Shown piece after piece: positions 25,395-34,253 of a stretch of DNA of 64,000 nt (positions are counted from its first letter, which is position 1; the number at the start of each line of letters is the position of its first letter). The notes beneath the pieces are model-generated. The model was not told the origin of the DNA and did not search any database. It saw only the letters and a list, made by a program, of their open reading frames with translations. Source of the stretch: Alicyclobacillus sendaiensis NBRC 100866. Lineage in GTDB: Bacteria > Bacillota > Bacilli > Alicyclobacillales > Alicyclobacillaceae. The position numbers were made by a program, and so were the translations under genes. The stretch covers positions 1-64,000 of the forward strand of contig NZ_BCRQ01000004.1 in assembly GCF_001552675.1 (NCBI RefSeq). The letters run 5' to 3'.

Positions 25395-26798
25395 ATGCGC
25401 CTGAATGAATGCCTGAACCACGCGTCCGTCCCGACACTCCAACGGATTGCAAAGTCTCTCCACGTCACCTGCGTTCCCTACTCGAAACTCGATATTCTGC
25501 AGGCCATTCTGGAGGCTTGGCTCGATCCCGAGGCGCGCAAAACCATGGTGGAGCGGTGGTGCTCGGAGTGGGACGCCGCGATGCGGCGTGTCGTGCTTCA
25601 GCCGCGTCACGCCTTTGCGCGCGAGGAAATGGCTTCGCTCCTCACGCCCTTCGGCGACGGGGCCATCGAACGCGCGCTCGAGGCTGGCTGGCTGTACGTG
25701 CACCCGGACCCCGCCACAAAGTTTCCGCTGGTTGTGCCGGAGGATGTGCAGGAAGCATGTCACGATCATTACGTGAAGGCCTGGCGCGCTCAGGTCCTGA
25801 AGCGCCGCGAGGAACCGCCGTGCGTGCGGGATGAGGAAGACGCCATCCTCGTGGATTTCGAAGCGCTCGTGGACTACGTGCGCGGGCACGACGTTCGCCT
25901 CACGACGACCGGCGCCATGTACAAACGCCATCTCGAGCAGCTGATGCAGCTGTTTGAGGTGGAGGAATCGCTTGAACTGCCGCGGTGGAGATTCGGATAC
26001 GGGAAGCGCGCGTTCGCCTACCCCGACCGGCTGGCCCTGATATACGATTTCGCCTGCGACGAGGGGGTGCTCGTCGAGCAGGACGGCCGCGTGGAAGTGG
26101 ACGAAGCGCGCTTTGCGGCGTGGAAGTCCCGCTTGACAGTGGCCAAGTTGCGGCGCCTTCTGAGGCACTACATCGTCAGTTATCGGGGGGCGATTCCGCG
26201 CTTGGCGGACGTGCTGCAGCTCGTCCGCCGCGTGGGAGGGGATTGGCTCGATCTCGCTTCCCTGTACGAGGTGTGCCGTCCCTTCGTGAACGCCTTTTAT
26301 TACGATTCCGCCGAGGATGTTTGGCGAATCCGAATCGTCAAGATGCTGGTTCACCTGGGCGTCGCCAGAATTGGTTCGGATACACCAGAATCTCCTCCGA
26401 AGTGGTTTCAAACGACCGAACTCGGTCAAGAATTATTATCACAAGGCGACGCGGAGTCGACCGCCGACCTCACCGAACGCCGGCCGGCGCTTGTCGTGCA
26501 GCCCAATTTTGAATTGGTCGTCGTGTCGCCCGATCCGCGCCTGGAAGACACCATCGCTCCGTTCGTCGAGCGGATTCCGTCGAGTGGCGTTCGCGCGTAT
26601 CGGATCCTGGCGCATACGGTCGCGCGAGGGTTGCGGGAGGGCCATGACTTCGACGCGTGGCGCGCCTTTGTGGTCCGACACGCGCTGTACGGTATCCCGC
26701 AAAACGTCGAGCGGATGCTCGCTCGCTGGGTGGCCGAAGCGCGCGGCGAGATCGGGGCGGATACCGCGGATGTCCAGTCGGGTGAATCGTGGGCGTAG
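25395..26798 (+). CDS. XPB/Ssl2 N-terminal (helicase-associated) domain protein
   Basis: No helicase motor motif (no Walker A or DEAD box) is present in these 467 aa. The C-terminal part, PALVVQPNFELVVVSPDPRL followed by an AYRILAHTVARGL pattern and GIPQNVERMLARW, matches what I know of the helicase C-terminal/XPB N-terminal-like family (pfam13625 type). The N-terminal 200 residues look like repeated winged-helix folds. It occupies the place of ypiA (a TPR protein in Bacillus), upstream of reoY. Start ATG with GGAGGG ahead. Function unknown; a DNA- or protein-binding role is a guess. Confidence 0.65.
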   Translation: MRLNECLNHASVPTLQRIAKSLHVTCVPYSKLDILQAILEAWLDPEARKTMVERWCSEWDAAMRRVVLQPRHAFAREEMASLLTPFGDGAIERALEAGWLYVHPDPATKFPLVVPEDVQEACHDHYVKAWRAQVLKRREEPPCVRDEEDAILVDFEALVDYVRGHDVRLTTTGAMYKRHLEQLMQLFEVEESLELPRWRFGYGKRAFAYPDRLALIYDFACDEGVLVEQDGRVEVDEARFAAWKSRLTVAKLRRLLRHYIVSYRGAIPRLADVLQLVRRVGGDWLDLASLYEVCRPFVNAFYYDSAEDVWRIRIVKMLVHLGVARIGSDTPESPPKWFQTTELGQELLSQGDAESTADLTERRPALVVQPNFELVVVSPDPRLEDTIAPFVERIPSSGVRAYRILAHTVARGLREGHDFDAWRAFVVRHALYGIPQNVERMLARWVAEARGEIGADTADVQSGESWA

Positions 26799-26932
26799 CG
26801 TCCAGAACGGAAAAACACGCCGGGTGCAGGAAAAGCGAGCTCGTTCACAGAATACAATGAACACACAATTCGAAACTTGCGGATGCTCGCTGGACGCTTC
26901 CGAGACCTCGGGAAGCAGGGAGGAGAATGGCT

Positions 26933-27505
26933 ATGGGAACCACCGTGAGCGTCGCTGAGAAGAAGCATTTCCTGCGCTGGTTTCTAGCCAACTACCGATT
27001 GCAGAGCCGTGAGGCCGAGATGTTGCTGCGCTACATGATGTCGCGCGAGAACATCCTCGAGCGCGTTCACTTCGTAGACAATTTCCGTCAATTCTCGCGC
27101 GTCATCGTGGTCTCGACCACTTGTGTGCACGTCGCGCCCTTTCGGTACTATCGGCGCAACAAACCGGTGACCACCGACGTCGAGCAGGCGTTCATGGATT
27201 TGTACCAGCACCCGGACGAGGACATCTACGTGGGCCTGTTCTTTAAGGACCGAAGCACATGCCCCGAATTCGCCTCGGTCCTCGAGGAGCCTGCGCGTCC
27301 GGATTTGGATCCCGCCATTCGAGAGATGTTGTCTGTTCAGGCGGATCTGGTGATTGAGCAGGCGCTGCGGGCGTACCGGCGAGAACAGCTGATGCGGGCG
27401 GTCGATGCGGCGCTGGACGCGGGCGACAAGCGCGCCTTTCTCGCGGCGAGCGAGCGGCTCATCCAGTTCGATCGCGGCGAATCCCTCGAAGACTTTCCCG
27501 CTTGA
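26933..27505 (+). CDS. reoY: ReoY/YpiB family (UPF0302) protein
   Basis: Matches B. subtilis YpiB from the N-terminus (VSVAEKKHFLRWFLANYRL against VHEKKEFLRWFLNHYEL) to the C-terminal helix. The Listeria homologue ReoY helps ClpCP degrade MurA and so tunes peptidoglycan precursor synthesis; that role is inferred here. I chose ATG 26933, 7 nt after GGGAGGAG, over the ATG at 26927 that abuts the ribosome site. 190 aa. Neighbour order tyrA-(ypiA position)-reoY is conserved with Bacillus. Confidence 0.9.
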   Translation: MGTTVSVAEKKHFLRWFLANYRLQSREAEMLLRYMMSRENILERVHFVDNFRQFSRVIVVSTTCVHVAPFRYYRRNKPVTTDVEQAFMDLYQHPDEDIYVGLFFKDRSTCPEFASVLEEPARPDLDPAIREMLSVQADLVIEQALRAYRREQLMRAVDAALDAGDKRAFLAASERLIQFDRGESLEDFPA

Positions 27506-27521
27506 TGCCTGCGCTGGAATG

Positions 27522-27555
27522 GGCTGTGTGGCTGCGAGCCTCACAGCCATTTTTT
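27522..27555 (+). terminator. Terminator of reoY
   Basis: GGCTGTG/CACAGCC (7 bp, 13-nt loop) followed by ATTTTTT. Its 3' half overlaps the last codons of the convergent yitT-like gene. Confidence 0.65.
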
Positions 27556-28419
27556 GCGCCGCTTGTTCGACGAACTTGCTTCACCGTCGAAGGTGAACCC
27601 TTCTCCCAGCACCTCGTGGACCGGATTGACCGTCACGAACGCGTACGGATCGATGCTCTGGATGATGCGCTGCACGCGCGAAACCTCGTCACGCGAGACC
27701 ACGCAGTAGATCACCTCTCGGCTGGCCCCGGTGTACCCGCCGCGGGCCTGCAACAGCGTCGTGCCGCGATCGAGCTCGCGATGGATGGCCTCAATGATGT
27801 CGCGATGGTGGTCGGAGACAATCATCATCGCGCGGCCACTCGAGGCGCCTTCTATCACGAAGTCGATCACGCGGCTCGCGACGAACAGCGCCACGAGCGA
27901 GTACATCGCCACCTCCTTGCCGATGAGCATCATGACCGACAGGATGACGACAAAATCGATGGCGAAGAGGGTCTGGCCCATGCCGATTCCTCGGTGGTGG
28001 CGAAGCAGGCGCGCGATAATGTCGGAACCGCCTGTGGTGCCGCCGGCCCGAAAGATGAGGCCAAGCCCGATGCCGGTGATCACGCCCGCATACAGCGCGG
28101 CCAGCAGGGGATCGTGCAGAGGAACCCGAAAAGGTTGCGTGAGTTCGGTGAAGGCGGACACGCCCGCGACGCCTGCGGCCGTCTTCAGGACAAACTCGTG
28201 GCCGAACTGCTTCCAGGCGACGATGAGAAGCGGGATGTTCAGAATGAAAAAGGAGACCCCGATGGGGACGTGGAGCTTGTACAACAGGAGCAGCGAGATT
28301 CCCACAAAACCGCCTTCGGCCAAGTGATTGGCCACCAGAAATCCGTTCAGTCCGAGGGCGTAGATGAGGGCGCCCACCGCAATGGCGCCCCATTGTATGC
28401 TGCGTTCGAATGTCTTCAT
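27541..28419 (-). CDS. YitT-family membrane protein
   Basis: Five to six hydrophobic segments fill the first 180 residues (for example WGAIAVGALIYALGLNGFLV, with the family's GGTTGGSDIIARLL motif). A cytoplasmic DUF2179-type domain (about 210-285) contains GGYTGASREVIYCVVSRDEV. The transport or signalling role of YitT proteins is unsettled. Start ATG 28419 has AAGGGAG about 9 nt ahead; a longer in-frame start at 28461 is inside the promoter. 292 aa. Confidence 0.9.
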   Translation of the reverse strand: MKTFERSIQWGAIAVGALIYALGLNGFLVANHLAEGGFVGISLLLLYKLHVPIGVSFFILNIPLLIVAWKQFGHEFVLKTAAGVAGVSAFTELTQPFRVPLHDPLLAALYAGVITGIGLGLIFRAGGTTGGSDIIARLLRHHRGIGMGQTLFAIDFVVILSVMMLIGKEVAMYSLVALFVASRVIDFVIEGASSGRAMMIVSDHHRDIIEAIHRELDRGTTLLQARGGYTGASREVIYCVVSRDEVSRVQRIIQSIDPYAFVTVNPVHEVLGEGFTFDGEASSSNKRRKKWL

Positions 28420-28459
28420 CACGGGTGACTCCCTTGCCGCTTGGCTGGTACTATGAGCC

Positions 28460-28489
28460 ATTATACGGGCGGAATCACCGTGTCTTCAA
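28460..28489 (-). promoter_or_regulatory. Promoter of the yitT-like gene
   Basis: On the minus strand: TTGAAG (28489-28484), 18-bp spacer, perfect TATAAT (28465-28460). It overlaps the 3' end of the upstream ykvI-like gene. Confidence 0.6.
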
Positions 28490-29521
28490 CGGGCGGCGCG
28501 CCGATGTCAGAAGGGTGAGGAGCCACAGCGCAATCCAGCCGAAGGCCGTGTACCCGTACTGGACAATCGCCCGAAAACCAAAGGCGGTGAACGCGGCGCA
28601 GACGCATAGCACCAAACCTGCCGCAGCGAATCGTTTCATTCTTGTCGTCGGCCGTTCGCCGAGCAGACCGTACAGATTGCCAACCAGTGTGGAGTAGATT
28701 TCCCCGAAGAGGACCGCGATAAACAATGCCGACACGAACCGCGGGTAGGAGGCGGCGATCCGCCCCATCGGCACGGCGTAGGCGTACGCGTCCGGCGCGT
28801 GTGCGAACAGGGTCGCGGCGACGGAGGCGAGCAGGGCGCCGAGTCCCAAGGCGCCGACTATGGCGCCATTGCGAAGGGCGTTGCGGTCCCGAATGCTGCC
28901 GCCGAGCGGCACCAGCACGCCGATCGACAGGCCGACGTTCATCGCGGCGTAGACGAGCGCCGAAAGCAAGGCGCCCCCTGCCGAGCCTGATGCGGCGTGA
29001 GGGTGGAACATGGCCCACCTCTGCGATGGATGGATCAGGTTGGCGAGGCCCAACCCCACGGCGAAGAGGCAGAGCGTCGGGACAATCGCGGCGTTGGCGC
29101 CCAATAGCCCGCGCATGCCGAAGGCCGTGGTGAGGGCGGTCACCGCCATGGCGCAGATGACGCCGAGTGCGTACGGCAGGTGCAACTGCTCGCGAAACAA
29201 CGCCCCTGTGCCGGCCAGCATGGCCGTGGTGGTGCCCAATAACATCGCGATGATGAGCGCGTCTATCCCTCGAGCGAGCCACGGCGGCAGGGCCCGGGAC
29301 GTGAGATCTCGAAACGACGCGGCCTGACATTCGGCTCCGAGCGACAGCAAACGGTATCCCCACCACGCGAAGAGGCATGTGGCGACGCCAATCCCGACAA
29401 ATCCCCACGCTCCGAAACGGCTAAAGAATTGGTAGACCTCCTGACCAGACGCGAATCCCGCGCCGACCACCGTGCCGATGTACACTGCGGCAATTTGCAA
29501 GGCGAGCTTCGCAGCCTTCAC
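28475..29521 (-). CDS. YkvI-like polytopic membrane protein (APC-type fold)
   Basis: About ten predicted membrane helices in 348 aa. It opens with AALQIAAVYIGTVVGAGFASGQE-like sequence (the GAGFASGQE motif is seen here), typical of the YkvI group of the APC superfamily. It has no substrate-specific motif I can name. Start GTG 29521 has GGGGAGG 7 nt ahead; the longer upstream reading would put a hydrophilic Gly/Met-rich tail before the first helix. Located upstream of and on the same strand as the yitT-like gene. Confidence 0.8.
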   Translation of the reverse strand: MKAAKLALQIAAVYIGTVVGAGFASGQEVYQFFSRFGAWGFVGIGVATCLFAWWGYRLLSLGAECQAASFRDLTSRALPPWLARGIDALIIAMLLGTTTAMLAGTGALFREQLHLPYALGVICAMAVTALTTAFGMRGLLGANAAIVPTLCLFAVGLGLANLIHPSQRWAMFHPHAASGSAGGALLSALVYAAMNVGLSIGVLVPLGGSIRDRNALRNGAIVGALGLGALLASVAATLFAHAPDAYAYAVPMGRIAASYPRFVSALFIAVLFGEIYSTLVGNLYGLLGERPTTRMKRFAAAGLVLCVCAAFTAFGFRAIVQYGYTAFGWIALWLLTLLTSARRPLKTR

Positions 29522-29692
29522 GCTCGTTCCTCCCCGCCTCGTTGTCCTTGTCGCTACATGGTATGGAAATGGGTCTCCGGACATGCCGCCAGGCCCGGAC
29601 ATGTTCTGACGCGCCTGTCCATACATATCTAGAGGGCCAAGGCCTATGGCGCGTCTGCGGGAGGGAGGTCGTGGTATCAGGGAGGAACGGGG

Positions 29693-30496
29693 ATGACTTA
29701 CGGAGAGGCCGTGCTCTTCGGAGCGGTCCAGGGTCTTACGGAATTTTTACCCATCTCGAGTTCAGGGCACATCGTCCTCTTGGAGAAGTTGCTTCGCGTC
29801 GACGTCGAACGCAACACCGCGTTTGTCCTGATGCTCCATGTGGGGACGCTGATCGCGGTCATGTACGCGATGCGCAGGGAAGTGCGCTGGCTCCTTCAGC
29901 ATCCGAGGGCGCGCGAGACGTGGATGCTTGTCTTGGCGCTCTTGCCGACGGCCGTGATCGGCGCGCTGTTCGAGGAATGGTTCGACGATCTCTTTGCATC
30001 GGGCGCGACCATCGGCCTCGAGTTCCTGCTGACAGGTGTCATCCTTTGGTGGATGGACGCCGTGGAGGCCGGCCAAAAGAACGAGAAGACGATGACCGTC
30101 GCTGACAGCCTGTGGATTGGCGCGCTACAGGGCGCTGCCATCTTGCCGGCTCTCTCGCGCTCCGGGCTGACCATCGCCGGGGGACTTTGGCGAGGCATGA
30201 CCAGGGAGGCGGCGACGCGGTTTTCGTTTCTGTTGTCCATCCCGGCGATTTTGGGCGGCGTCCTCGTCAAACTTGACGATCTCGTCGAAACCCACGGGTC
30301 GGCGTCTCTGTCGCCCGGGACCATGCTGGCCGGGATGTTGGCGGCGCTCGTCGCGGGGTACCTGTCGGTGCGGTGGACGAAGTGGCTCATGTCCCGCGCC
30401 AGAATGCGCTGGTTCGCGGTCTACGCGTTCGCGCTGTCCGCGTGGATATTGTTCGACCAGTTGGTCCAACATCGGTTCTTTCCCCCTCTCGCATGA
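29693..30496 (+). CDS. uppP: Undecaprenyl-diphosphatase (UppP/BacA)
   Basis: Recycles the C55 lipid carrier for cell-wall synthesis by removing one phosphate from undecaprenyl diphosphate at the membrane. Signature motifs are QGLTEFLPISSSGHIVLLE near residue 14 and ILPALSRSGLTIAGGLWRG near residue 145 (the (P)SRSG motif). 267 aa with about eight helices, normal. Related wall genes (GT51, ddl, murF) are elsewhere in the window. Confidence 0.96.
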   Translation: MTYGEAVLFGAVQGLTEFLPISSSGHIVLLEKLLRVDVERNTAFVLMLHVGTLIAVMYAMRREVRWLLQHPRARETWMLVLALLPTAVIGALFEEWFDDLFASGATIGLEFLLTGVILWWMDAVEAGQKNEKTMTVADSLWIGALQGAAILPALSRSGLTIAGGLWRGMTREAATRFSFLLSIPAILGGVLVKLDDLVETHGSASLSPGTMLAGMLAALVAGYLSVRWTKWLMSRARMRWFAVYAFALSAWILFDQLVQHRFFPPLA

Positions 30497-30519
30497 CCAC
30501 AAAGCCACGGCCTTCGCGA

Positions 30520-30559
30520 AAACGGCCAGGCATCGCGTATCGGCGATACCTGGCCGTTT
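30520..30559. terminator. Bidirectional terminator between uppP and ylbJ
   Basis: Long hairpin: AAACGGCCAGG (30520-30530) pairs perfectly with CCTGGCCGTTT (30549-30559), with a further 5-bp ATCGC/GCGAT inside. A/T ends on both sides suit both convergent genes. Confidence 0.8.
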
Positions 30560-30568
30560 CGTATGATC

Positions 30569-31858
30569 TCAGCCTTGGGAGCGAACGAAGAAGGCGACCA
30601 CTCGGATTCGCCGCAGCAAGAGCAACGCGGCGGACGCGGCGGTGAGGGCGGCGAAGATGCCAAGCCACAGTTCCAAGCTGTTCGACACCGCGCGCGCGAA
30701 CGTCTCCCAGAAACCTCCGTGCCCCATGGCCGGCGCAAGCGCGGGAAGATGGTGTGCCAAATGCGCCATAGCGCCTTGCGCGGTGCGGCCGACGCCCATG
30801 CCGTACAGAACGACGGTGAGGAGCGCCGCAAGGGCGGCGTGCAGGAAGCGGGCGAGAAAATACGGGCGCATGCGGATGTCGGTGTGGGTCAGCACACTCG
30901 CGACCTGCGCGTGGACGCTGAGGCCGCTCCAGGCGATGATGCCGCTCACGAGCGCGAGCTTTTGGATGAGCGGCGCAGGGACGGCCGCCGTTTGGGCGCT
31001 GCCGATGTCGAGCTCGAGCACGCCCGCCAAGGTCGGTTGGACCAATCCCGCATGGATCCCGAACAGGCGGTACACCTCCATCAGCGGCCAACCCAAGATG
31101 CCCATGATGCCGCTCACTTCGAGAATTTCGATCACGACGGCAAAGAACACGATGAACCCGGAGATCATGAGAATGGTCTGCACGGATTCGCTCACCGCGT
31201 TTCCGAGGAGTTTGCCGAAGGGGCGCCCGTCTTCTTTGCGCGCGGCGAGCATCTCCCGGTACGCCCGCGCGAATAGGTTGCCCTTTGGCCTCACCTCTTC
31301 GCGCTCCTTCACTTCCTTGAGATGGTCGGGATCGCGCCGTCCCCAAAACTTAAACGCGACGCCGACGAGAAACGAGGAAATGTAGTGCGCGAGGGCGAAC
31401 AGCGCGCCGAGCGCAGGCGATTTGAACATGCCCACGGCCACCGCCCCGAACATGAACAGCGGATCCGCCGTGTTGGTGAAGGCCAACAGCCGCTCCCCTT
31501 CAATCCGGGTGCACTGCTTGGTCTGGCGAAATCGAGCCGTGATCACGGCATCCATGGGATATCCTGCGGCGAGCCCCATGGACAGGGCGAATGCGCCGAC
31601 GCCGGGCACGCTGAACAGGGGTTGCATCAGCGGCTCGAGGAGGACGCCGAATCCGCGAACCACGCCAAGCCCGAGGAGCAACTCGGAAACGATGAAAAAC
31701 GGCAAGAGCGACGGAATGATGATCTCCCAGCACACCCGGAGGCCCTGCATGCCGGCCTCGTACCCCACCTTCGGGTAGATCACGAGCGCCAGCGTGAACA
31801 CCACTGCCATGGCGGCCAACAGGACGGTGCTCTGGTGCCCGCGTCTCTCTTTGCGCAA
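30569..31858 (-). CDS. ylbJ: Sporulation integral membrane protein YlbJ
   Basis: The protein, 429 aa with about nine hydrophobic segments, has the nucleoside-recognition (gate)-like pattern of YlbJ: IIPSLLPFFIVSELLLGLG, ALSMGLAAGYPMDAVITARF, and LLAFTNTADPLFMFGAVAVG. In B. subtilis ylbJ is a sigma-E gene needed for spore formation. Start TTG 31858 is set by AAAGGAGGG 9 nt before it; an upstream in-frame reading to 31912 lacks a site. Divergent from ypjD. Confidence 0.9.
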   Translation of the reverse strand: MRKERRGHQSTVLLAAMAVVFTLALVIYPKVGYEAGMQGLRVCWEIIIPSLLPFFIVSELLLGLGVVRGFGVLLEPLMQPLFSVPGVGAFALSMGLAAGYPMDAVITARFRQTKQCTRIEGERLLAFTNTADPLFMFGAVAVGMFKSPALGALFALAHYISSFLVGVAFKFWGRRDPDHLKEVKEREEVRPKGNLFARAYREMLAARKEDGRPFGKLLGNAVSESVQTILMISGFIVFFAVVIEILEVSGIMGILGWPLMEVYRLFGIHAGLVQPTLAGVLELDIGSAQTAAVPAPLIQKLALVSGIIAWSGLSVHAQVASVLTHTDIRMRPYFLARFLHAALAALLTVVLYGMGVGRTAQGAMAHLAHHLPALAPAMGHGGFWETFARAVSNSLELWLGIFAALTAASAALLLLRRIRVVAFFVRSQG

Positions 31859-31957
31859 GTGCGCTTCCCTCCTTTGCGGGACCCAGGTACGGGCCCAGGA
31901 TCGTCCATACATGCTTATGACAAGCCTCGTCTTTTATGTTTGTGGGAGCCGGTCCGG

Positions 31958-31963
31958 TATAAT
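31958..31963 (+). promoter_or_regulatory. -10 element of the ypjD-dapB operon
   Basis: Perfect TATAAT 26 nt before the ypjD start; the -35 position (around 31935) reads TATGTT and is poor. Confidence 0.45.
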
Positions 31964-31988
31964 GGGTGACGCGAGGAGGAGAAGGCGC

Positions 31989-32345
31989 GTGCAACTCTCG
32001 GAATTGCAGCAGGAAGTCCACCGCTACATATCGCAATTCAAAGAAGGATATTTTCAGCCCATGACGCTCGTCGTCCGGCTCGCGGAGGAGCTTGGAGAGT
32101 TGGCCCGCGAGATCAACCATCACTACGGCGAAAAGCCGAAGAGGCCGGACGAGCCGGAGGGAAATATCGCGCTCGAGATGGGCGATATCCTGTTTGTGCT
32201 CGCGTGTTTAGCGAATCGGCTGGAGATCAATCTCGACCAGGCGTTTTCGGCGACGATGCACAAGTTTTCCACGAGGGATCGCGATCGCTGGACGCGACGC
32301 GATGGTCATGAAGAAGATGGGCTAGGAGGGCGTGCAGATGGATGA
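31989..32345 (+). CDS. ypjD: MazG-like nucleotide pyrophosphohydrolase YpjD
   Basis: A single MazG domain of 118 aa. It carries the metal-binding EELGELARE helix and the later EMGDILFVLACLAN. It closely matches B. subtilis YpjD (QFKEGYF, NHxYGEKPK, MHKFxTRDKDRWTR). The family hydrolyses NTPs to NMPs; the natural substrate of YpjD is not settled. Start GTG 31989 follows GAGGAGGAGAA. It overlaps dapB by 8 nt, and the ypjD-dapB order is as in Bacillus. Confidence 0.92.
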   Translation: MQLSELQQEVHRYISQFKEGYFQPMTLVVRLAEELGELAREINHHYGEKPKRPDEPEGNIALEMGDILFVLACLANRLEINLDQAFSATMHKFSTRDRDRWTRRDGHEEDGLGGRADG

Positions 32346-33066
32346 AGCGGGCACCATTCGGGTGGCGCTGGCGGGGGCGCTCGGCCGCATGGGGCAGGTG
32401 GCGCTTGAGGCGCTGAGGCGCGAGGAGGACATCGCCATCTGCGGACTCTTGGTGCGGCGGGCCGACGAGGAGGCCGAACGAAGGCTCTCCGCGTCCGGCG
32501 CCGTGTACGACGACCCGGAGCGGCTGTTGGACACGGAAAAGCCCGACGTGTGGTTGGACCTGACCGGTCCCGAGTCTGTCGTTCGTCATGTGGACCTGGC
32601 CCTTTCGCGCGGCGTGCGCGCCGTGGTAGGGGCGACGGGTTACACAGACGAGGACGTGCGCCGATGGGACGAGATGGCGCGCCAGCGGCAGGTGGGCGCC
32701 GCCGTCTGCCCAAACTTTGCGATAGGTGCGCTTCTGATGATGAGATTCGCGCGCGAGGCAGCGCGTTTTCTGCCCCGCGCGGAGATCATCGAACTTCACC
32801 ACGACGGCAAGCGAGACAAGCCGTCTGGCACGTCGCTGAGGACGAAAGCCATGATGGAGGTCGACTACGACGTGCCCATCCACAGCGTGCGCCTGCCGGG
32901 GCTTGTGGCGCACCAGGAAGTCATCTTCGGCGGCGCCGGCGAAGTGCTGACCATCCGGCACGATTCCCTGAGCCGCGAGAGCTTCATGCCCGGCCTCATC
33001 CTGGCCGTGCGGCGCGTCATGACGCTCCGCACGCTGGTGTACGGGTTGGACAAACTCCTTTGGTGA
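32338..33066 (+). CDS. dapB: 4-hydroxy-tetrahydrodipicolinate reductase
   Basis: NAD(P)H-dependent step of the diaminopimelate/lysine pathway, needed for peptidoglycan and for dipicolinate in spores. NAD fold IRVALAGALGRMGQVALEAL, catalytic signature ELHHDGKRDKPSGTSL, and closing motif FGGAGEVLTIRHDS. ATG 32338 lies 7 nt after AGGAGGG. 242 aa, at the short end of the family. The Bacillus gene mgsA, which follows dapB there, is absent. Confidence 0.95.
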   Translation: MDEAGTIRVALAGALGRMGQVALEALRREEDIAICGLLVRRADEEAERRLSASGAVYDDPERLLDTEKPDVWLDLTGPESVVRHVDLALSRGVRAVVGATGYTDEDVRRWDEMARQRQVGAAVCPNFAIGALLMMRFAREAARFLPRAEIIELHHDGKRDKPSGTSLRTKAMMEVDYDVPIHSVRLPGLVAHQEVIFGGAGEVLTIRHDSLSRESFMPGLILAVRRVMTLRTLVYGLDKLLW

Positions 33067-33097
33067 GAGCGGGGGCCGGCAGAAAGGAGATACGCCG

Positions 33098-34252
33098 TTG
33101 CGCGTAGGGATCAGCTGTTATCCGACGGTGGGCGGGTCTGGCGCGGTGGCGACCGAGCTCGGCAAGGCGCTCGCGCGCAGGGGACACGAGGTGCACTTCA
33201 TCGTGACCGATGTGCCATTCCGGCTCGGCGCGTTTGTGGAACACGTGTACATTCACCAGATCGAGCCCATCACTTATCCAGTGCTCAAGACGCCACCGTA
33301 CGACTTTGCGCTCGCCAGCCTCATGGCGCGCGTGGCCGACGAGTACCAGCTCGACGTGCTGCACGCGCACTACGCCCTGCCGTTTGCGGTGTGTGCATAC
33401 CTGGCCCGAGAGATGGCGACGCATCCCATCCGCGTCGTCACGACCCTGCACGGCACCGACATCACGGTGTTGGCTCAGGATCCGAGCCTCAAGTCCATCA
33501 TCAAGCTCGGCATTGAGCGAAGCGACGCGGTGACGGCCGTCAGCCAGAGCCTGGTGCGGGACACGGCCCGCTTGTTCGAGACCGACAAACCAATTCGCTG
33601 CATCTACAACTTCGTCGATCCCGACGTGTTTCGGCCTGGGTGCGGCGGCGAACTGAAGCGTCACTTTGCGCCGAACGGCGAGCGCGTCCTCCTGCACATC
33701 TCCAACTTTCGGCCGGTCAAACGGCTTCCGGACGTGATCGCCGTATTCGAGCGGGTGGCCCGACGCATGCCCGCCAAGCTGCTTCTCGTCGGCGAAGGGC
33801 CCGATTGGGGGGCGGCCAAACGCCAGGTGGAGGAGGCGGGTCTCGAGGATCGCGTGCATTTCTTGGGGCGCCAGGACGAGGTGGCACCGCTTTTTGCGGC
33901 CGCCGACCTGTTCCTGCTGCCTTCTGAGAGCGAGAGTTTTGGCCTCGTCGCACTGGAAGCCATGTCGTGCGGCGTGCCCGTCGTCGGATCGACCGCCGGC
34001 GGCATTCCGGAGGTGGTGGTGCACGGGGAGACCGGCTTTCTCGCCCCGGTGGGCCACGTCGACGACATGGCGGACCTCGCTTGCCAGCTTTTGCAGGATG
34101 AGGCCATGTACCGAGCGTTCTCCGCGCGAGCCCGGGAGCGCGCGGTGCAGGCGTTTCACGTGGACGCGAAGGTCAGCGAGTACGAGGCTTTGTACCGCGA
34201 GGTGATGTCGGCTGAACGCGGCGAGCATACGCATCCCGGCCCCGGCGCGTGA
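33098..34252 (+). CDS. bshA: N-acetyl-alpha-D-glucosaminyl L-malate synthase BshA
   Basis: GT4 glycosyltransferase making GlcNAc-malate, the first intermediate of bacillithiol. It has the N-terminal RVGISCYPTVGGSGAVATEL, the VVTTLHGTDITVLAQDPSL block, HISNFRPVKRLPDV and the ESESFGLVALEAMSCGVPVV donor-site motif. TTG start with AAAGGAG upstream. The deacetylase BshB1, adjacent in Bacillus, is missing here. Sits in the ypjD-dapB-bshA-cca-birA order. 384 aa. Confidence 0.94.
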   Translation: MRVGISCYPTVGGSGAVATELGKALARRGHEVHFIVTDVPFRLGAFVEHVYIHQIEPITYPVLKTPPYDFALASLMARVADEYQLDVLHAHYALPFAVCAYLAREMATHPIRVVTTLHGTDITVLAQDPSLKSIIKLGIERSDAVTAVSQSLVRDTARLFETDKPIRCIYNFVDPDVFRPGCGGELKRHFAPNGERVLLHISNFRPVKRLPDVIAVFERVARRMPAKLLLVGEGPDWGAAKRQVEEAGLEDRVHFLGRQDEVAPLFAAADLFLLPSESESFGLVALEAMSCGVPVVGSTAGGIPEVVVHGETGFLAPVGHVDDMADLACQLLQDEAMYRAFSARARERAVQAFHVDAKVSEYEALYREVMSAERGEHTHPGPGA

Positions 34253-34253
34253 A

